From: Sphingobacterium sp. UBA4616
Lineage (GTDB): Bacteria; Bacteroidota; Bacteroidia; Sphingobacteriales; Sphingobacteriaceae
Length of the DNA stretch: 64,000 nucleotides
NCBI GenBank assembly: GCA_002386525.1
Contig: DGIS01000013.1
Coordinates: 321,854-385,853, forward strand
Reading direction: 5' to 3'
Part shown: piece after piece, positions 1 through 10,069 of the stretch
Layout of the letters: each line of letters starts with the position of its first letter
How positions within the stretch are numbered: the first letter of the stretch is position 1
Notes under the pieces: model-generated
What the model saw: the letters and a program-made list of their open reading frames with translations, nothing else
Told to the model about the DNA's origin: nothing
Databases searched by the model: none
Made by a program: the position numbers and the translations under genes

Positions 1-17
1 TAAGCCTTTGCTATTAG

Positions 18-1556
18 TTAGTATTGGGAGTTATAGGCAAGTGCTATCCGAACAAAAGGATAATCTTTGTTTACATTGTTATGGTCTTGATAGTGACCTT
101 CCAATCTGAAGTAGCCGGAGTAAAGGTTTACACCGAAGTTTTTCCAGATACGCATGGAAGCGCTCGTGGATGCAGTATGTAGAAAATGGTGCGACTTATT
201 GCCACTGATGGTTACAAAATAACCACCACGATAGTCTACACCAAATTTAAAGCGATTTAATGTGCTCAATGTGGCTGAAACGCGAACATCTGCTCCGGGA
301 CCATAATCATATGTACGGCTTTCACCAAAATGGAGATAGGGATCTGGTACAGCGGCTAATACCACAGGCCCACCGCCAAGAATGGTTGTTAGCTTGCTAC
401 GGCTGCCGATATTGAAGTTGGAAAAGACATTATAATTGATACTCTGTGATCCATAGTAAAAAGCTTCGTTGCGTAGGAAGTCGAAATGTGCAGACACTAT
501 GCCACGGTGGCGGCCTGTTAAATTAGATAGAATACGACTACCATATAGCGAGGCATATACATTGACAGCATTAACGATAGAACTATCATCTGATCCAAGT
601 TCTAAGTTGAGGAAGAAGTCATCAAAAGGTTTCTTTTTATCTAAATTATCGTTTGTATAAATCAATTTGATACGTGCGTAGATATCATTTTTCCCTTTAT
701 TTAATACATCGTGTTCCTTGGCGTCAAAGCGCCTTAGCCCCAATTCAACTTCGGTGTGAACCAAGGAACTGTCGATAACGGCACCTTTGACCTTATTGCC
801 CCAGCGCCCATCCAGAAGCCGATTAAGCCCATTTATTGGATTGATCAGCATCGCCAGTAGCTCTTTTTTATTGCGCTGTCCTTTGGTCAAACTTGGGCGG
901 GAAAGAATATGATGCGATAGTCTATGGGTCATTTCACCTAAAATTGTTCCACCAAAGCTTGTATTGATGATATCATTGATAGAAGGTGGCTCGGTTTCAC
1001 CTGCAGTCTCCCAGATATAGCTACCGGCAACGGTGGCAGCTGTTGATTGCAGGAAACTATAATTGTTGGATCGAAACGAATTGAAATAAAACTGCCCATG
1101 ATAGGGGTGTGCCATTTGGTTTGTTGCGAAAAGATTATCATCCCACGTCCACGCTGAGAGTTTTAAATGGCTGAAAAAATTTTTAAAAGAAATATGCGAA
1201 ACAGGATCTTTACGGATGAAGTAATTTACGGAGGCTGGAATGGCCTGGATGGAAAACCATTCAATTCCAGCTCTTAAAAAGTTTTTTTTCTGATAATCGA
1301 ATATACTGTCAGTTTGTTGTGTGTTGAAAATGGGATGGTGTTCCCACAATTGCGGATTGTTATCGTGGAACACGTTATATTTATCGAAAAGTTTAAATCG
1401 AGACAGACGTTCTGAAGGTATTAGCGAATCGCTATCGGCCAGAATTGCTGCTCTGCTGCTCCCGAGCTGAACAAGCAAGAGATAGAAAAATATAATAAGA
1501 CTATAATGAAAGCTAATCGCGCGTAGTTTGAAAGAGATAAACATACTGTTTTGCAA
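18..1556 (-). CDS. DUF3943-type outer-membrane protein
   Basis: Predicted exported protein of 512 residues with a hydrophobic N-terminal segment (about residues 15-36) that looks like a signal peptide. Residues about 147-165 carry the motif MAHPYHGQFYFNSFRSNNYS, followed by a small-residue segment and a GE(M)THR stretch, the signature I associate with DUF3943. The C-terminal half alternates polar and aromatic residues as in a beta-barrel and ends in an aromatic residue (QY), as outer-membrane barrels often do. Its function is unknown. A -7-like box TATATTTG lies about 20 bases upstream of the start, and the gene is divergent from the SulP transporter. Localisation is an inference from the composition. 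Confidence 0.8.
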   Translation of the reverse strand: MQNSMFISFKLRAISFHYSLIIFFYLLLVQLGSSRAAILADSDSLIPSERLSRFKLFDKYNVFHDNNPQLWEHHPIFNTQQTDSIFDYQKKNFLRAGIEWFSIQAIPASVNYFIRKDPVSHISFKNFFSHLKLSAWTWDDNLFATNQMAHPYHGQFYFNSFRSNNYSFLQSTAATVAGSYIWETAGETEPPSINDIINTSFGGTILGEMTHRLSHHILSRPSLTKGQRNKKELLAMLINPINGLNRLLDGRWGNKVKGAVIDSSLVHTEVELGLRRFDAKEHDVLNKGKNDIYARIKLIYTNDNLDKKKPFDDFFLNLELGSDDSSIVNAVNVYASLYGSRILSNLTGRHRGIVSAHFDFLRNEAFYYGSQSINYNVFSNFNIGSRSKLTTILGGGPVVLAAVPDPYLHFGESRTYDYGPGADVRVSATLSTLNRFKFGVDYRGGYFVTISGNKSHHFLHTASTSASMRIWKNFGVNLYSGYFRLEGHYQDHNNVNKDYPFVRIALAYNSQY

Positions 1557-1575
1557 TAAAATTTGTAAAGAATAA

Positions 1576-1615
1576 CAAATATAGCATAAAAGTGTTTGTG
1601 CGATTAGTACCTTTG
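1576..1615. promoter_or_regulatory. Divergent promoter region with two -7 boxes
   Basis: The 91-base gap between the DUF3943 gene and the SulP gene holds TATATTTG on the minus strand (1576-1583) and TACCTTTG on the plus strand (1608-1615). Both match the Bacteroidota -7 consensus TAnnTTTG. No clear -33 TTTG sits at the expected spacing for either, so these are candidates only. Confidence 0.5.
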
Positions 1616-1647
1616 ATGCGTTTTATCGTGGTTCAAGTAATTTAGAA

Positions 1648-3180
1648 ATGAACAATACCTTCGACATAGTTAATATAAAATCGATCAATCTTAAGAATGA
1701 GCTGTTCGCAGGACTAACAGTTGCAATGACGATGATTCCGGAGTCGCTCTCTTTTGCTATTTTAGCGGGACTGCCACCTTTAACTGGACTTTATGCTGCA
1801 TTCTTGATGGGGTTGGTTACTTCCATTCTGGGCGGTAGGCCTGGAATGGTATCCGGGGGTGCGGGAGCCACTGTGGTTGTTTTGATGGCGCTTGCAGCAA
1901 GTCATGGAATAGATTATCTCTTTGCTGCAGTTGTATTGGCTGGCATTTTTCAATTTTTGGTAGGGCTATTTAGGTGGGGAAAATTTGTGCGCTTAATTCC
2001 CCAGCCTGTGATGTATGGCTTTTTGAATGGTTTGGCCATAATCATATTTATGGCTCAAGTGGTACAATTTAAAGTAAGCTCTGGAAGCGACGCGGTATGG
2101 ATGTCGGGTACAACGTTGTGCATCATGGGCGGACTTACTTTGTTGACGATGCTGATTGTAATTGGATTTCCGCGTATCACAAAGGCCATCCCCGCCTCGT
2201 TGGTTGCTATTCTGATGGTATTTGGCGTAGTGTCTCTTTTAGGTATTCCAACAAAGAAAGTCGTTGACATAGCATCCGTCAGTGGAACTTTACCGCGTTT
2301 ACATGTGCCCATGGTTCCTTGGAATTGGGAAACCTTGCAGCTGATTTTTCCGTATTCATTGGTAATGGCAGGAGTCGGACTGGTGGAATCGCTGTTGACA
2401 CTGAACATGGTCGATGAAATTACAGCGACAAAAGGAAATGCGAACCGTGAATCTATGGCACAGGGGATAGCGAATGCAATCAATGGATTTTTTGGCGGAA
2501 TGGGGGGATGTGCCATGGTCGCGCAAACATTGGTCAATTTAAATGCTGGTGCACGTACACGGCTTTCTTCTTTTATAGGAGCAATGACCATCTTACTGAT
2601 TATTTTAATAGGAGCGCCTTTTATTGAGCAGATACCAATGGCAGCGCTGGTCGGCGTGATGATGATGGTAGCGATTGGAACCTTCCAATGGGTGAGTTTA
2701 CGTATTGTCAATAAATTTCCCAAATCAGATATTTTCGTGGGGATACTTGTCGCAGCGATTACAGTGATCTTGCATAATTTGGCACTTGCGGTGCTCATCG
2801 GTGTAGTCATATCTGCACTTGTATTTGCTTGGGATAATGCAAAGCGTATTCGGGCAATAAAATATATGGATTCGGAAGGTATTATGCATTATGAAATATA
2901 TGGGCCACTTTTTTTCGGTTCTACAGCTAATTTTTTGGATAAATTTGATGTTTTAAACGATCCCGAACGTGTTATATTAGATTTTAAGGAAAGCAGGGTA
3001 GTGGATATGTCTGCTGTGGATGCACTTAACAAAGTTACCGAGCGCTACGCCGCACAAGGGAAAAGAATAGAACTTTGGCACCTCAGTGAGGACTGCCGCT
3101 CTCTATTGAAAAATGCTACTGGTGTTGTGGTGGTTAATATCATGGAAGATCCAACCTATCACGTCATGCCGCGGACCTAG
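1648..3180 (+). CDS. SulP-family inorganic anion transporter with STAS domain
   Basis: Inner-membrane transporter of the SulP (SLC26) family, 510 residues. The N-terminal three quarters is a series of hydrophobic helices beginning with the family pattern around residues 20-50 (AGLTVAMTMIPESLSFAILAG, then LPPLTGLYAAF). A glycine-rich GGMGGCAMVAQTLVN segment follows near residue 285. The last 90 residues form a cytoplasmic STAS domain (VILDFKESRVVDMSAVDAL). Family members move sulfate, bicarbonate or other anions; the substrate here cannot be told from sequence. The start follows a TACCTTTG -7 box by about 32 bases. It is convergent with the methyltransferase gene, with a gap of only four bases. 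Confidence 0.9.
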   Translation: MNNTFDIVNIKSINLKNELFAGLTVAMTMIPESLSFAILAGLPPLTGLYAAFLMGLVTSILGGRPGMVSGGAGATVVVLMALAASHGIDYLFAAVVLAGIFQFLVGLFRWGKFVRLIPQPVMYGFLNGLAIIIFMAQVVQFKVSSGSDAVWMSGTTLCIMGGLTLLTMLIVIGFPRITKAIPASLVAILMVFGVVSLLGIPTKKVVDIASVSGTLPRLHVPMVPWNWETLQLIFPYSLVMAGVGLVESLLTLNMVDEITATKGNANRESMAQGIANAINGFFGGMGGCAMVAQTLVNLNAGARTRLSSFIGAMTILLIILIGAPFIEQIPMAALVGVMMMVAIGTFQWVSLRIVNKFPKSDIFVGILVAAITVILHNLALAVLIGVVISALVFAWDNAKRIRAIKYMDSEGIMHYEIYGPLFFGSTANFLDKFDVLNDPERVILDFKESRVVDMSAVDALNKVTERYAAQGKRIELWHLSEDCRSLLKNATGVVVVNIMEDPTYHVMPRT

Positions 3181-3184
3181 ACTG

Positions 3185-3775
3185 CTACTTTTTTTGTAAT
3201 TCAATAAATAATTCGTTTCCCTGTCGCTGTGGAATGCTTTTGGAAGAATCTATTAGCTGCAAAATGTCAAACTCGGATTGGAATAGCTGCTGATATTCCT
3301 CTTGATTCCCTCCGAAAGGAGGCCCTTGCTGAGCGAATTCCCTTTTAAACAACAATCCTATAAGGATACCGTGAGGCTTCAACAGGGTAAGCATTTGCCG
3401 TACATAGCTTGGACGTAATGATGGGTGGAGAGCACAAAAAAAGGTCTGTTCAATAATGTAGTCGTATTGGCCCTGATGCTGAAAGAAATCTTGACATATT
3501 ATCTGAACATCAGGGCTGACTGCGAATTCTTCGCTGACTTTTTCAACCAAGCTTGGTGCAATATCCAATAATGTTATTTGACTGAATCCTTTATCCAGAA
3601 GAGCCTTAGCCTCATGCGCGTTCCCACAACCAGGAATTAAAATACGCGCATTTTTGGCAATGGATTCTTCAGCGTAGCTAACGATTGCAGGAGAGGCATA
3701 TCCAATATCCCATCCCGTTTCTTTGTTCTTGTAACGATCGTCCCAATAGTTTCCATCTAACAATGAAGAATTCAT
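3185..3775 (-). CDS. TPMT-like SAM-dependent methyltransferase
   Basis: Class I S-adenosylmethionine methyltransferase of the thiopurine/thiol methyltransferase (TPMT) type. Seen: an N-terminal YWDDRYKNKETGWDIG motif that is characteristic of the family, a glycine-rich SAM loop (ILIPGCGNAHEA), and an acidic residue after strand two (LLDIAP). Later it has an FFCALHP segment typical of the thiocyanate/halide methyltransferase branch. I chose the ATG at 3775 because AAGGAAAC lies just upstream; an in-frame TTG at 3799 would add eight residues. The natural substrate is unknown (small thiols or anions are the family's usual acceptors). Confidence 0.8.
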   Translation of the reverse strand: MNSSLLDGNYWDDRYKNKETGWDIGYASPAIVSYAEESIAKNARILIPGCGNAHEAKALLDKGFSQITLLDIAPSLVEKVSEEFAVSPDVQIICQDFFQHQGQYDYIIEQTFFCALHPSLRPSYVRQMLTLLKPHGILIGLLFKREFAQQGPPFGGNQEEYQQLFQSEFDILQLIDSSKSIPQRQGNELFIELQKK

Positions 3776-3890
3776 ATCTGTTTCCTTATACATGAGCAAG
3801 TTAAATAAATATTATGTCAGTATCGAAATAAACCCGTCGATAACCGCGGGTATTTGCGGATGCTGCTCTATTTACTTGCTAAATTAATAT

Positions 3891-3898
3891 TATCTTTG
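3891..3898 (+). promoter_or_regulatory. -7 box upstream of the PAP2 gene
   Basis: TATCTTTG matches the Bacteroidota -7 consensus TAnnTTTG and ends 26 bases before the ATG of the PAP2 phosphatase. No convincing -33 element is visible. Confidence 0.45.
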
Positions 3899-3924
3899 CG
3901 TACCGTACAATAGATAAAGGATAA

Positions 3925-4701
3925 ATGATCGACTTCAAGAGATACATTGTTTTTTATTTCATACTGGTCTTACTTTTTGTATTTCCGGCTCTCTCATTCG
4001 CGCAAATCAACTCGGCACAATCTTCGGATTCGAGTGAAAGGTCGCATTTTTTTAACAAAATTAAGTATAGCGAATTGATAATTCCTGCGGGATTAATCTC
4101 GTATGGTATTGTTTCCAAAGGAAGTCCTTTTTTTAAAGGAATAGATGAAGATATTAGAAATGGGGTATCGAGAGGTAACAATCCACAGATTAAATTAGAC
4201 GACTTCAGTCGTTTCGCTGGAACTGCGGGAGTTTTTGCTTTGGATGCTGTCGGGATACCTGCCAAGCATAACCTGAAACAACGCCTATTTACGGCCGCTG
4301 TCTCTAATATGATCATGACGGCTACCACGAGGATTATGAAATCTACCATACCTGTTTGGCGACCAGATGGGTCGGCAAATAATTCTTTTCCTTCAGGACA
4401 TGCGGCAACCGCTTTTGTTGGTGCCGAATTGTTGTGGCAGGAATACAGAGAAGAGTCAATTTGGTACGGTATCGCAGGCTATGCTGCTGCGGCTGGAACG
4501 GGGTATCTTCGTATGTACAACGATAAGCACTGGTTCTCAGATATAGCTATGGGAGCGGGTGTAGGGATATTAAGTGCCAAAATCGCCTACTGGCTGTTAC
4601 CTCTTGTGGACAATAGATTACAAAATCCAAAAAAAAGCTATGTGATATTACCAATCTATACTGGAGGACAATTTTGTCTAAATGCCAGCTTACAATTTTA
4701 A
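3925..4701 (+). CDS. PAP2-family membrane phosphatase
   Basis: Predicted membrane or exported phosphatase of 258 residues. The three PAP2 motifs are present in order: K-x6-RP (KSTIPVWRP), the central FPSGHAAT, and R-x5-H (RMYNDKHWFSD). An N-terminal signal-like helix ends near QINS. Family members dephosphorylate lipid phosphates such as undecaprenyl pyrophosphate or phosphatidate, or modify lipid A. The particular substrate cannot be decided here. The gene stands alone, with a -7 box TATCTTTG 26 bases upstream of its start. Confidence 0.85.
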   Translation: MIDFKRYIVFYFILVLLFVFPALSFAQINSAQSSDSSERSHFFNKIKYSELIIPAGLISYGIVSKGSPFFKGIDEDIRNGVSRGNNPQIKLDDFSRFAGTAGVFALDAVGIPAKHNLKQRLFTAAVSNMIMTATTRIMKSTIPVWRPDGSANNSFPSGHAATAFVGAELLWQEYREESIWYGIAGYAAAAGTGYLRMYNDKHWFSDIAMGAGVGILSAKIAYWLLPLVDNRLQNPKKSYVILPIYTGGQFCLNASLQF

Positions 4702-5020
4702 ACTCCTGTTTTTTTTCATTCGGCCCTTCAGTGGCCCCATGTCCAAGTCAACTTTTGCCCTAACAATGTTTTTAAAGTGATCTGCTTGGATACCAGTTTT
4801 CAATTTTTTACACTTTCCCTTTCCTATCTCTCACATGTAACGTTTATATGCATGTTGATTTAAAATAATCCTTTTTATTTCGTTAATAGGATATTGTTAT
4901 CTAAATTTAATACATAATCTAATAAACTTTTACTGTTTTTTATAAAAAGAAAAACATGCTAATTAAATAAACCAAATTTGAACCTATGGGTTCTTTATTA
5001 TTTTAAACCAATTTATAATT
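4702..5020. other. Intergenic leader region of the first SusC gene
   Basis: A very AT-rich stretch of about 320 bases with no plausible gene. It should hold the promoter of the following SusC/SusD pair. A short hairpin GAACC-tatg-GGTTC (about 4980-4993) followed by a T-rich run lies just before the start codon and might act on expression, but it is too short to be persuasive. Confidence 0.4.
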
Positions 5021-8000
5021 ATGATGAGAAATTTTTTTTTTCATGGAAAAGCGAGACCCATTAGTCTTTTGGGGCTTTGCCTGCTGTTTAACCAGCCTGG
5101 TTCTTATGGGCTAAATCTAGAACGGACCAACGTTATTGTAGTTCAGGATCTGGTCACAGGGGTTGTTAAAGATGAGAAAGGGCAGGTATTAGCTGGCGCT
5201 ACCGTGACTGTCAAAGGAACATCCGTTCAAGCATCTTCCAATCAGCAAGGTGTTTTTGCCATTCGCGCGAATCGCGGTGATGTCTTAATTTTGAATTACC
5301 AGGGATTTGCGAAGCAAGAGGTAGCCGTCTCCAGCGGCAGCATTCAAGTGACCATGTTATCGAGTGACCACGCTCTCGAAGAGGTTGTGATCATCGGTTA
5401 TGGTAAGCAGCGGAAAGGGAATATTACCGGTTCGGTCGCTACCGTAAATGCGGAACAGTTAAAAAATATCCCCAGTTCAAATCTTTCCAATTCGCTTGCC
5501 GGTAGGGCCGCAGGAGTCAATGTAACGAATACTTCGGGGATGGCAGGAGCGTCGTCGAGCTTACGCATTCGCGGGAGTTTTGCCGAGCCGCTTTATGTAA
5601 TTGATGGGATAGTTCGGGATAAGGCTGCTTTTGATGTGCTAGAAGCGAACGAAGTTGAACAGATGACTTTTTTAAAGGATGCAGCAACTGCGGCAGTATA
5701 CGGTACACGGGCAGGTAATGGCGTTGTTGTCGTAACGACTAAAAAAGGTACAGCACAAGCACCAGTTTTTAATGTACAAAGTAATTATACCTTTAATACA
5801 CCAACCCAAGAGCTGCTTGCTAATTTAACCACTGCAGTGGATGAATTGACCTATCAAAACAGAGTTGCCGAGTTCCGTGGTCTATCTATTCCAAATGGAC
5901 AAAAAGAGTTTGATTATTTTAAGGATAAAAATTACAATGTAAATGAGGTGATTTGGCGCAATCCTTTTACGCATAGGCAATCCATCTCTGTCAATGGTGG
6001 CGGCGACAAGATCACGTATTATAGTTTGTTAAGCTATCGTAAAGAAAATGGATCATATAAATCGCTTGACCATGAGAAATTTAATCTGCGAAGCAATATC
6101 TCTGCACAGATTACAGAGGATTTTAGCATGGATTTTAATATTTCAGCTAATCAAACCAATTCGAAACGCTTTTTTTGGCCATTTAGCACGTCTTCCAATG
6201 ACGATGATTTTGATGTATCGGATTTCTATCGCGTTACCTTCAACTGGCCAAAGATGTATCCTTTTTATCTGAATGCAGATGGTACCCCTAGCAACACACC
6301 AACGGCTTATCCTGTACAGACCCCCATGGGAAGTTGGCAGGCTTGGAACGTTATCGATCAAGTTATCGGGGATCGATATATTGACCGTAAAGTTCGACAG
6401 GTCAATCCAATCATGACCTTAAACTTGAAGCTTGATAAGTTGGTACAAGGACTATCGACAAAAATTGTAGGTAGTTATATTGCTGAAGATTATATGCGCA
6501 AGCGCTATATGAGTTTTCAAAAGAACTATACTTTTACATCCCTGAATCCGAATGACAACCGTTTTATACCAGCACCACCTTCGGAAGCCAACATTAATAT
6601 TTTTACTTTTAGTCAGAGCCAGCCATTTATGGACTACAGCCCGCAGCGCTTGTGGCAATATCAGGTGAACTGGTTTTTAAATTACAGTCGCAAGTTTGGT
6701 AAACATGCGGTTGATGGGACATTGGTTTATGAACAGTCTAAAAAAGGAGGAACTTATGTCACTTCACGGGCCGAAAACCCGATCACAGCGCTAGATCAGA
6801 TGTTTATTTATCCTACTGATCGTAATTTTAGGTCGACATCTGCTAATGAAACAATTGATTCACGACGGGGTATCATTGGTCGCGCTAATTACAATTATGC
6901 AGATAAGTATATTGCTGAATTTTCTTTCCGCTATGATGGGTCACCATTGTTTCCGACGGATAAGCGGTGGGGTTTTTTTCCATCGGTTTCAGCGGCTTGG
7001 CGTGTGTCGGACGAGAATTTTTTTACGGATATAAGAAATACGATATCGGATTTGAAGTTCAGGGCATCGTATGGTACAACGGGTAATGATTTGGATGTGA
7101 ATGCCGATAGGATCGATCAATTTGGCTATTTAGAAAAGTATACGACCTCGGGTGGATATATGTTCGGTGACCGCTATTATAACGGTATAGCGTATGGAGC
7201 AACGCCAACGCAGAATCTAACCTGGACGACTTCAAAGAGCGTCAATATGGGCTTAGATTTTGGATTTGTCAATAATAAACTGACAGGTAGCCTAGATCTG
7301 TTTTCCCGTAAGGAAACCAATATTCTTGGCCGAAGATCACTGAAAGTCCCGGACAATTATGGACGTTTGCTTGCTCCAGAGAATTATGCGGCGAGAAGTT
7401 ACAAAGGCGGGGAGATTTCTTTGGGCTGGAATGACAGGGTTGGTGAAGTGGCCTATGGGCTCAATGCAAATCTGGGCTATGCGAAGGACCGCTGGGATAT
7501 TTTTGATGAAGAACCGTCTTATGCATTTGGACAACCGCAGAACTTTCGTTCCAGGATTGGACGGCCGGAAAATAGAATTATAGGCTTAGAAGCGCTGGGT
7601 CTAGTGAGGACGCAGGCAGAAGCCGATGAATTGAAGGCAAAGGGATTTAAAACTTACGGAAGAGATCCTTTTCCCGGAATGATCTTATATAAAGATATTC
7701 AGGGAGCGAACTACTCAAGTGGGCCAGATGGAAAAATTGATGATAATGACCTACAGTTATTATCGGACAATAATTCTCCGCGGATCAATTATGGATTTGG
7801 ATTCAATGCGAGCTGGAAAGGTTTTTATGTTTCTACCTTGTTTCAAGGGGTTCTTGCCTATGATCGTATGATCAGTAATCAGGAAGGTGGCGGCATGCGC
7901 CAGCACGGCGATACCTTCCGTCCATATTATCCGATTTGGGCTTCAGATGTGTGGACACCTGACAATACTGATGCTAAATATCCCCGTCCAACAGGCTATT

Positions 8001-8266
8001 CCAGTTGGGCCGAGTCTGGTGCGGCGCCTTCGTCATTCTGGATAAAAAATGGAGCCTATCTACGATTGCGTGATATTAATGTGTCCTACAGATTGCCGAA
8101 AAGTATGACCGAGATGATACGCGTAAAAGATGTCAATTTGTTTTTTAATGGAACAAATTTGTTTGTTTTCTCACCGATGAAAGAGTTTCATGATCCAGAG
8201 CAAAAACTGTATGATTCTTATCCAGTCATGAAAACCTTTACGTTTGGACTTGATGTTAAATTTTAA
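5021..8266 (+). CDS. SusC/RagA-type TonB-dependent outer-membrane transporter
   Basis: Outer-membrane nutrient importer of 1081 residues, the normal size for SusC proteins. Domains in order: an export signal, a carboxypeptidase-like regulatory domain (about residues 45-115, beginning VTGVVKDEKGQVLAGATV), a plug domain (IGYGKQRKGNITGSVATV, then LRIRGSFAEPLYVIDGI and DAATAAVYGTRAGNGVVVV), then a long beta-barrel. It lacks the STN signalling domain seen in the second SusC of this window, so it is probably not coupled to an anti-sigma factor. The SusD partner follows after 11 bases. No sigma factor or degradative enzyme is adjacent, so the substrate is unknown. Confidence 0.95.
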   Translation: MMRNFFFHGKARPISLLGLCLLFNQPGSYGLNLERTNVIVVQDLVTGVVKDEKGQVLAGATVTVKGTSVQASSNQQGVFAIRANRGDVLILNYQGFAKQEVAVSSGSIQVTMLSSDHALEEVVIIGYGKQRKGNITGSVATVNAEQLKNIPSSNLSNSLAGRAAGVNVTNTSGMAGASSSLRIRGSFAEPLYVIDGIVRDKAAFDVLEANEVEQMTFLKDAATAAVYGTRAGNGVVVVTTKKGTAQAPVFNVQSNYTFNTPTQELLANLTTAVDELTYQNRVAEFRGLSIPNGQKEFDYFKDKNYNVNEVIWRNPFTHRQSISVNGGGDKITYYSLLSYRKENGSYKSLDHEKFNLRSNISAQITEDFSMDFNISANQTNSKRFFWPFSTSSNDDDFDVSDFYRVTFNWPKMYPFYLNADGTPSNTPTAYPVQTPMGSWQAWNVIDQVIGDRYIDRKVRQVNPIMTLNLKLDKLVQGLSTKIVGSYIAEDYMRKRYMSFQKNYTFTSLNPNDNRFIPAPPSEANINIFTFSQSQPFMDYSPQRLWQYQVNWFLNYSRKFGKHAVDGTLVYEQSKKGGTYVTSRAENPITALDQMFIYPTDRNFRSTSANETIDSRRGIIGRANYNYADKYIAEFSFRYDGSPLFPTDKRWGFFPSVSAAWRVSDENFFTDIRNTISDLKFRASYGTTGNDLDVNADRIDQFGYLEKYTTSGGYMFGDRYYNGIAYGATPTQNLTWTTSKSVNMGLDFGFVNNKLTGSLDLFSRKETNILGRRSLKVPDNYGRLLAPENYAARSYKGGEISLGWNDRVGEVAYGLNANLGYAKDRWDIFDEEPSYAFGQPQNFRSRIGRPENRIIGLEALGLVRTQAEADELKAKGFKTYGRDPFPGMILYKDIQGANYSSGPDGKIDDNDLQLLSDNNSPRINYGFGFNASWKGFYVSTLFQGVLAYDRMISNQEGGGMRQHGDTFRPYYPIWASDVWTPDNTDAKYPRPTGYSSWAESGAAPSSFWIKNGAYLRLRDINVSYRLPKSMTEMIRVKDVNLFFNGTNLFVFSPMKEFHDPEQKLYDSYPVMKTFTFGLDVKF

Positions 8267-8277
8267 ATGAAAAAAAG

Positions 8278-10047
8278 ATGAAAAAAATATATTATCCTTT
8301 AATCGCCTTGGCATTATGTATGTCCTCTTGTAAAAATGTATTGGACATTGAAGATCTCAACTCGCTGGATGAAGCTAAAGTATGGGCTGATCCAAATCTA
8401 GTCAATGGTTATCTTGCTAATTTATATCCATTATTTGGCAATTGGAGTTCGGGTGCTGATGGGAATTCTGAACAATTGATTGGTATTTCTTTTCCATTGG
8501 ATGCGGTAACAGTCAACAATAGCTCTTACAAATCATGGGATTATACGACTATCCGAAAAATCAATACAGCTATACAGAAAGTTACTGAGAGTACTTTTTT
8601 AAAAGGCGATTTTAAAAAATCGGTAATTGGGCAGGCGTTGTTTATGCGCGCCTTTATGTATTTTAACATGGTGAGGATTCACGGTGGTGTTCCTTACATT
8701 ATTGTTGCGCAAGATTTAAAGAACGATGATCTTAATGTTCCTCGCAATTCGACAAAAGAATGTTTTGATCTGATAATTAAAGATTTGGATCAGGCTATTT
8801 CGCTACTGCCAAAAACCATTGGAAAAGGGGCTGCTGAATATGGCAAAATTGATGGTGATTTCGCTGTAGCTTTTAAGGCAAAGGTGCTGTTATATAAAGC
8901 ATCTCCCCAGTTTAATCCTTCCAATCCTTATGGAAATTCATATTGGCAGGAAGCCAATATAGCAAATAAATGGGCTTATGATCAGCTTAAAACGGATGGT
9001 TATAGTTTGACTTCAGATTATTCCAACATTGCCCTAGTTGAAAAAGGACCAGAGGTCGTATTTGCCGTGATTAATACCTATCCAAATAAGGTTGCCAGTT
9101 GGGATAATGGTGTACGGCCAGGTTCTGAAAGTAGGGGGCCAGCGGGGGCTGTTCCATCTTGGGAATTTGTAAAAGCTTTTCCAATGAAGGATGGAAAGTT
9201 GTACTCAGATCTAGGAGGGAAATATTATAAGACAGAAGATCAATTTTTGCATTCCTATTGGGAAAACCGGGATCCACGTTTTGAAAAATCTATCGTATGG
9301 AATGCAAAGGTTTATGAAGTGTCAGGCAAGACTGGCAAACGGCAATACACTTCGGTAGGTATTGCTCCAGCGTTGGACGATTTTGGTGTAAACCTCAAAG
9401 CAAAGACACCTTCTTCCAATCTAGACCGGTATAGTGGATTTTTTATCTTAAAAAATTCCAAATTATCATTAAAGCAAACAGAAGTGGAAACGCAGTATGA
9501 TGTGGACTTTGTTTTAATGCGCTACGCCGAAGTAATATTAAATTATGCTGAAACAGCAAATGAAACAGGAAACTTTGCAACAGCATTAGAATTGGTTACG
9601 CAAATAAGAAAAAGGGCGGGAATTGAGCCCGGTGCAGATAATAAATATGGTATAACAGCAACGACAAAGGAGCAATTGCGTGAAGCCATTTTAGCGGAGC
9701 GCAATATTGAGTTCTGTTTTGAAGGGCATCGCTTTTGGGATTTGAGAAGACTGCGTAAACTCAATATACTAAACAATACCACCAAACATGGGGTCGAAGC
9801 TATTGCCATAAATGCCAATGGAACGGAGATGAATCTGGATGATGCAAATGTATTGGCCAAAGCATATTCGCTGAAAGAAAACCAGTTCAAATACAGTGTG
9901 TTACAGGTGCCAAGCACAGGTAATAAAGTGAATCTGGTGCCAGATACCTATTATTTCTTTCCGATAGCACAATCTGTCATTGATAAGAATCCAGCTGTAA
10001 AACAGAATAAAGATTGGGGCGGGTCATTTAATCCAGCCATGGAGTAG
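8278..10047 (+). CDS. SusD/RagB-family nutrient-binding lipoprotein
   Basis: Surface lipoprotein that caps the SusC barrel and binds the substrate. 589 residues with a lipobox ending MSSC, so the lipidated cysteine would be C18. The N-terminal half has the tetratricopeptide-like helices of SusD (GQALFMRAFMYFNMVRIHGG). The C-terminal half has the conserved LMRYAEVILNYAETANE, then LREAILAERNIEFCFEGHRF and WDLRR. The protein ends with the usual FFPIAQSVIDKNPAVKQN pattern. It forms one unit with the preceding SusC gene, and a hairpin terminator follows. Confidence 0.95.
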   Translation: MKKIYYPLIALALCMSSCKNVLDIEDLNSLDEAKVWADPNLVNGYLANLYPLFGNWSSGADGNSEQLIGISFPLDAVTVNNSSYKSWDYTTIRKINTAIQKVTESTFLKGDFKKSVIGQALFMRAFMYFNMVRIHGGVPYIIVAQDLKNDDLNVPRNSTKECFDLIIKDLDQAISLLPKTIGKGAAEYGKIDGDFAVAFKAKVLLYKASPQFNPSNPYGNSYWQEANIANKWAYDQLKTDGYSLTSDYSNIALVEKGPEVVFAVINTYPNKVASWDNGVRPGSESRGPAGAVPSWEFVKAFPMKDGKLYSDLGGKYYKTEDQFLHSYWENRDPRFEKSIVWNAKVYEVSGKTGKRQYTSVGIAPALDDFGVNLKAKTPSSNLDRYSGFFILKNSKLSLKQTEVETQYDVDFVLMRYAEVILNYAETANETGNFATALELVTQIRKRAGIEPGADNKYGITATTKEQLREAILAERNIEFCFEGHRFWDLRRLRKLNILNNTTKHGVEAIAINANGTEMNLDDANVLAKAYSLKENQFKYSVLQVPSTGNKVNLVPDTYYFFPIAQSVIDKNPAVKQNKDWGGSFNPAME

Positions 10048-10069
10048 TCAGGATAGGTTTATAGCGTAG

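Noticed and set aside
2055..2810. 251-codon minus-strand frame inside the SulP gene
   Set aside because: Antisense to a well-supported transporter; the translation is Ile/Thr/Pro-rich low-complexity shadow with no family motif.
9543..9917. 124-codon minus-strand frame inside the SusD gene
   Set aside because: Antisense shadow of a conserved SusD region; no motif.
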